Shown piece by piece: positions 62,951 to 64,000 of a stretch of DNA of 64,000 nt. How positions within the stretch are numbered: the stretch's first letter is position 1; every line of letters starts with the position of its first letter. Origin of the DNA: JBNKLG01 sp050292235. GTDB taxonomy: Bacteria > Pseudomonadota > Gammaproteobacteria > Chromatiales > Chromatiaceae. The notes beneath the pieces are model-generated. The model was not told where the DNA came from. It did no database searches and saw only the letters and a program-made list of their open reading frames with translations. A program made the position numbers and the translations under genes. The DNA is taken from the NCBI GenBank assembly GCA_050292235.1, contig JBNKLG010000002.1, forward strand, positions 1 to 64,000, in the 5' to 3' direction.

Positions 62951-64000
62951 TTGACCTTGTTCTCTTTTCCATGCCTGATACTTGTTGCGCTCTGTAGTGG
63001 CACAGTATTCTGGTACCGCCTTAAAAGTCAGCGCCTACAAAGACAACTGTCAAATTTTTCCAACAAGATCGAAAGTCTCAGCCTGCAACTGAGAGAACCA
63101 GCCAACAAAGCACCTGAAAAACGGGTTACCGACGGTTCTACGCCAACCGATCCCGACGGCTATGCGGTGAAAATCCTTGAAGCCACGCAGAGCAAAAGCA
63201 TTGACGCCGACATCGCCGAGATTCGAAAGGCCGAAGCGCAGATGTCGCGTTATTTCGCCAACATGCCAGGTTTCGCTCACACCCTGCACATCTCTGCCAG
63301 CGGCCACCAGGGCTTCACGTTCGCCGGCCCCGGCATCGAAGATATGTATGGGCTGCATCCCGAAGAGGTACGCCACGATGCCACCCCCATGTTTGACCGG
63401 ATTCATCCCGACGACCGCCCCCTTATTGAAGAGGCATTGGCCAAGGCCGTAGAGAATTCCCAACCGTTCCAGCTTGAATTCCGCGTACGCAAACCTGGTA
63501 GCCCTGAACGTTGGATCGAGTGCCGCACCATGCCTGAGCCACAGAGCAACGGAGAGACACTCTGTCACGGTGTCTCCCTTGACATCACCGAACGCAAAGA
63601 GGCCGAGCACAAACTCAAGGAGACCCTGGAGTTGATAGGAGGCGTGATCAGCGCCATCCCTGACCTGCTGTTTGAGGTGGATGCAGAGGGTCGGTATCTG
63701 AATATCTGGACCCATACGCCAGAACTGTTGGCTGCCCAGCGGGAAGATCTGCTGGGACGAACGCTGCAGGAGGTGATGTCGCCAGAAAGTGCAGCGACAG
63801 GAATGGAGGCATTGCGGGAAGCTGAGGTTAACGAACTCAGTTTCGGTAAAGTGATCCGCCTCGACCTACCGCAGGGAGAGCGCTGGTTCGAGCTGTCGGT
63901 TTCCAAAAAGCCCTGTACGGAGGAAACTGCCCCTCGTTTCCTGGTGTTGTCTCGCGACGTGACCGGGCGCAAGAGCATGGAAGCTGCGCTGGCCGAACGC
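62951..64000 (+). CDS. Membrane-anchored PAS sensor protein (partial)
   Basis: An open frame running off the right end of the window. It begins with a TTG, either at 62951 or 62957, followed by a membrane helix (CLILVALCSGTVFWY), a coiled-coil stretch (about residues 25-50) and at least two PAS domains. The first (about residues 100-215) includes the PAC end SLDITERKEAEHKL; the second (about 222-340) includes DVTGRKSMEAAL. The output domain, histidine kinase or GGDEF, lies beyond the window. No ATG fits the N terminus. Confidence 0.75.
   Translation, partial: MTLFSFPCLILVALCSGTVFWYRLKSQRLQRQLSNFSNKIESLSLQLREPANKAPEKRVTDGSTPTDPDGYAVKILEATQSKSIDADIAEIRKAEAQMSRYFANMPGFAHTLHISASGHQGFTFAGPGIEDMYGLHPEEVRHDATPMFDRIHPDDRPLIEEALAKAVENSQPFQLEFRVRKPGSPERWIECRTMPEPQSNGETLCHGVSLDITERKEAEHKLKETLELIGGVISAIPDLLFEVDAEGRYLNIWTHTPELLAAQREDLLGRTLQEVMSPESAATGMEALREAEVNELSFGKVIRLDLPQGERWFELSVSKKPCTEETAPRFLVLSRDVTGRKSMEAALAER

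Overview
The window looks like chromosome from a gammaproteobacterium. The supporting evidence is the fliLMNOPQR order, a CpxRA-type two-component pair, adjacent lptF and lptG, the order tRNA-Leu / secG / tpiA and hflK / hflC / DUF2065 / hisZ / purA, and a PBP1b-type mrcB. Several c-di-GMP, flagellar and chemotaxis genes point to a motile, environmental, free-living lineage. I cannot name the genus. No rRNA, CRISPR array, integrase or complete insertion sequence was seen.

Layout. 0-1.4 kb: accessory DNA with a secreted hypothetical protein, REP-like palindromes, a probable RAYT transposase tail and a small CxxC/CxxC protein. 1.4-5.6 kb: an EF-hand protein divergent from a CpxRA-like pair, a helix-hairpin-helix protein with a poly-lysine tail, and a small protein. 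5.6-9.9 kb: the flagellar export and switch operon fliL-M-N-O-P-Q-R, behind a candidate sigma-54 promoter. 10.5-20 kb: a c-type-heme diguanylate cyclase, an RDD protein, a SNF2/SWIM protein with its ATPase motifs destroyed, a ceramidase-like hydrolase, a PsiE-family protein and lptGF. 20-25 kb: a CAP-domain lipoprotein, a hypothetical lipoprotein, DUF2157 and GDYXXLXY membrane proteins, a YugP-like metallopeptidase and an SMR transporter.

25.2-42.3 kb is the main accessory region. Thirteen genes, all on the minus strand and mostly coupled by 4-base ATGA-type overlaps, lie downstream of a SARP/BTAD regulator gene. They encode four divergent paralogs of one unrecognised protein family, an S8 subtilisin-like protease beside two small proteins resembling trypsin-co-occurring (trypco) domains, a 914-residue protein with two YiiX-type papain-fold peptidase domains, a chitosanase/lysozyme-like protein that seems to lack its catalytic Glu, and several proteins I do not recognise. 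Between the regulator and the first structural gene are four direct repeats spaced exactly 11 bp apart, the geometry of SARP binding sites. I regard this as the best candidate for an undescribed system; its function (proteolytic conflict or defence, or a secreted or assembled complex) is inference.

42.4-56.6 kb: housekeeping genes, namely tsaB, a DinG/YoaA-type Fe-S helicase, a PD-(D/E)XK-like protein, a TPR lipoprotein, mrcB, a YafK-type periplasmic enzyme, tRNA-Leu(GAG), secG with a long acidic tail, tpiA, purA, hisZ, DUF2065, hflC and hflK. 56.9-62.3 kb: a PAS-GGDEF-EAL protein followed by a chemotaxis operon in decay. cheY and the receptor are intact; the STAS gene is truncated; cheA is reduced to a fragment and cheW is absent; cheR, cheD and cheB survive as recognisable scraps. 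The window ends inside a membrane-anchored PAS sensor gene.
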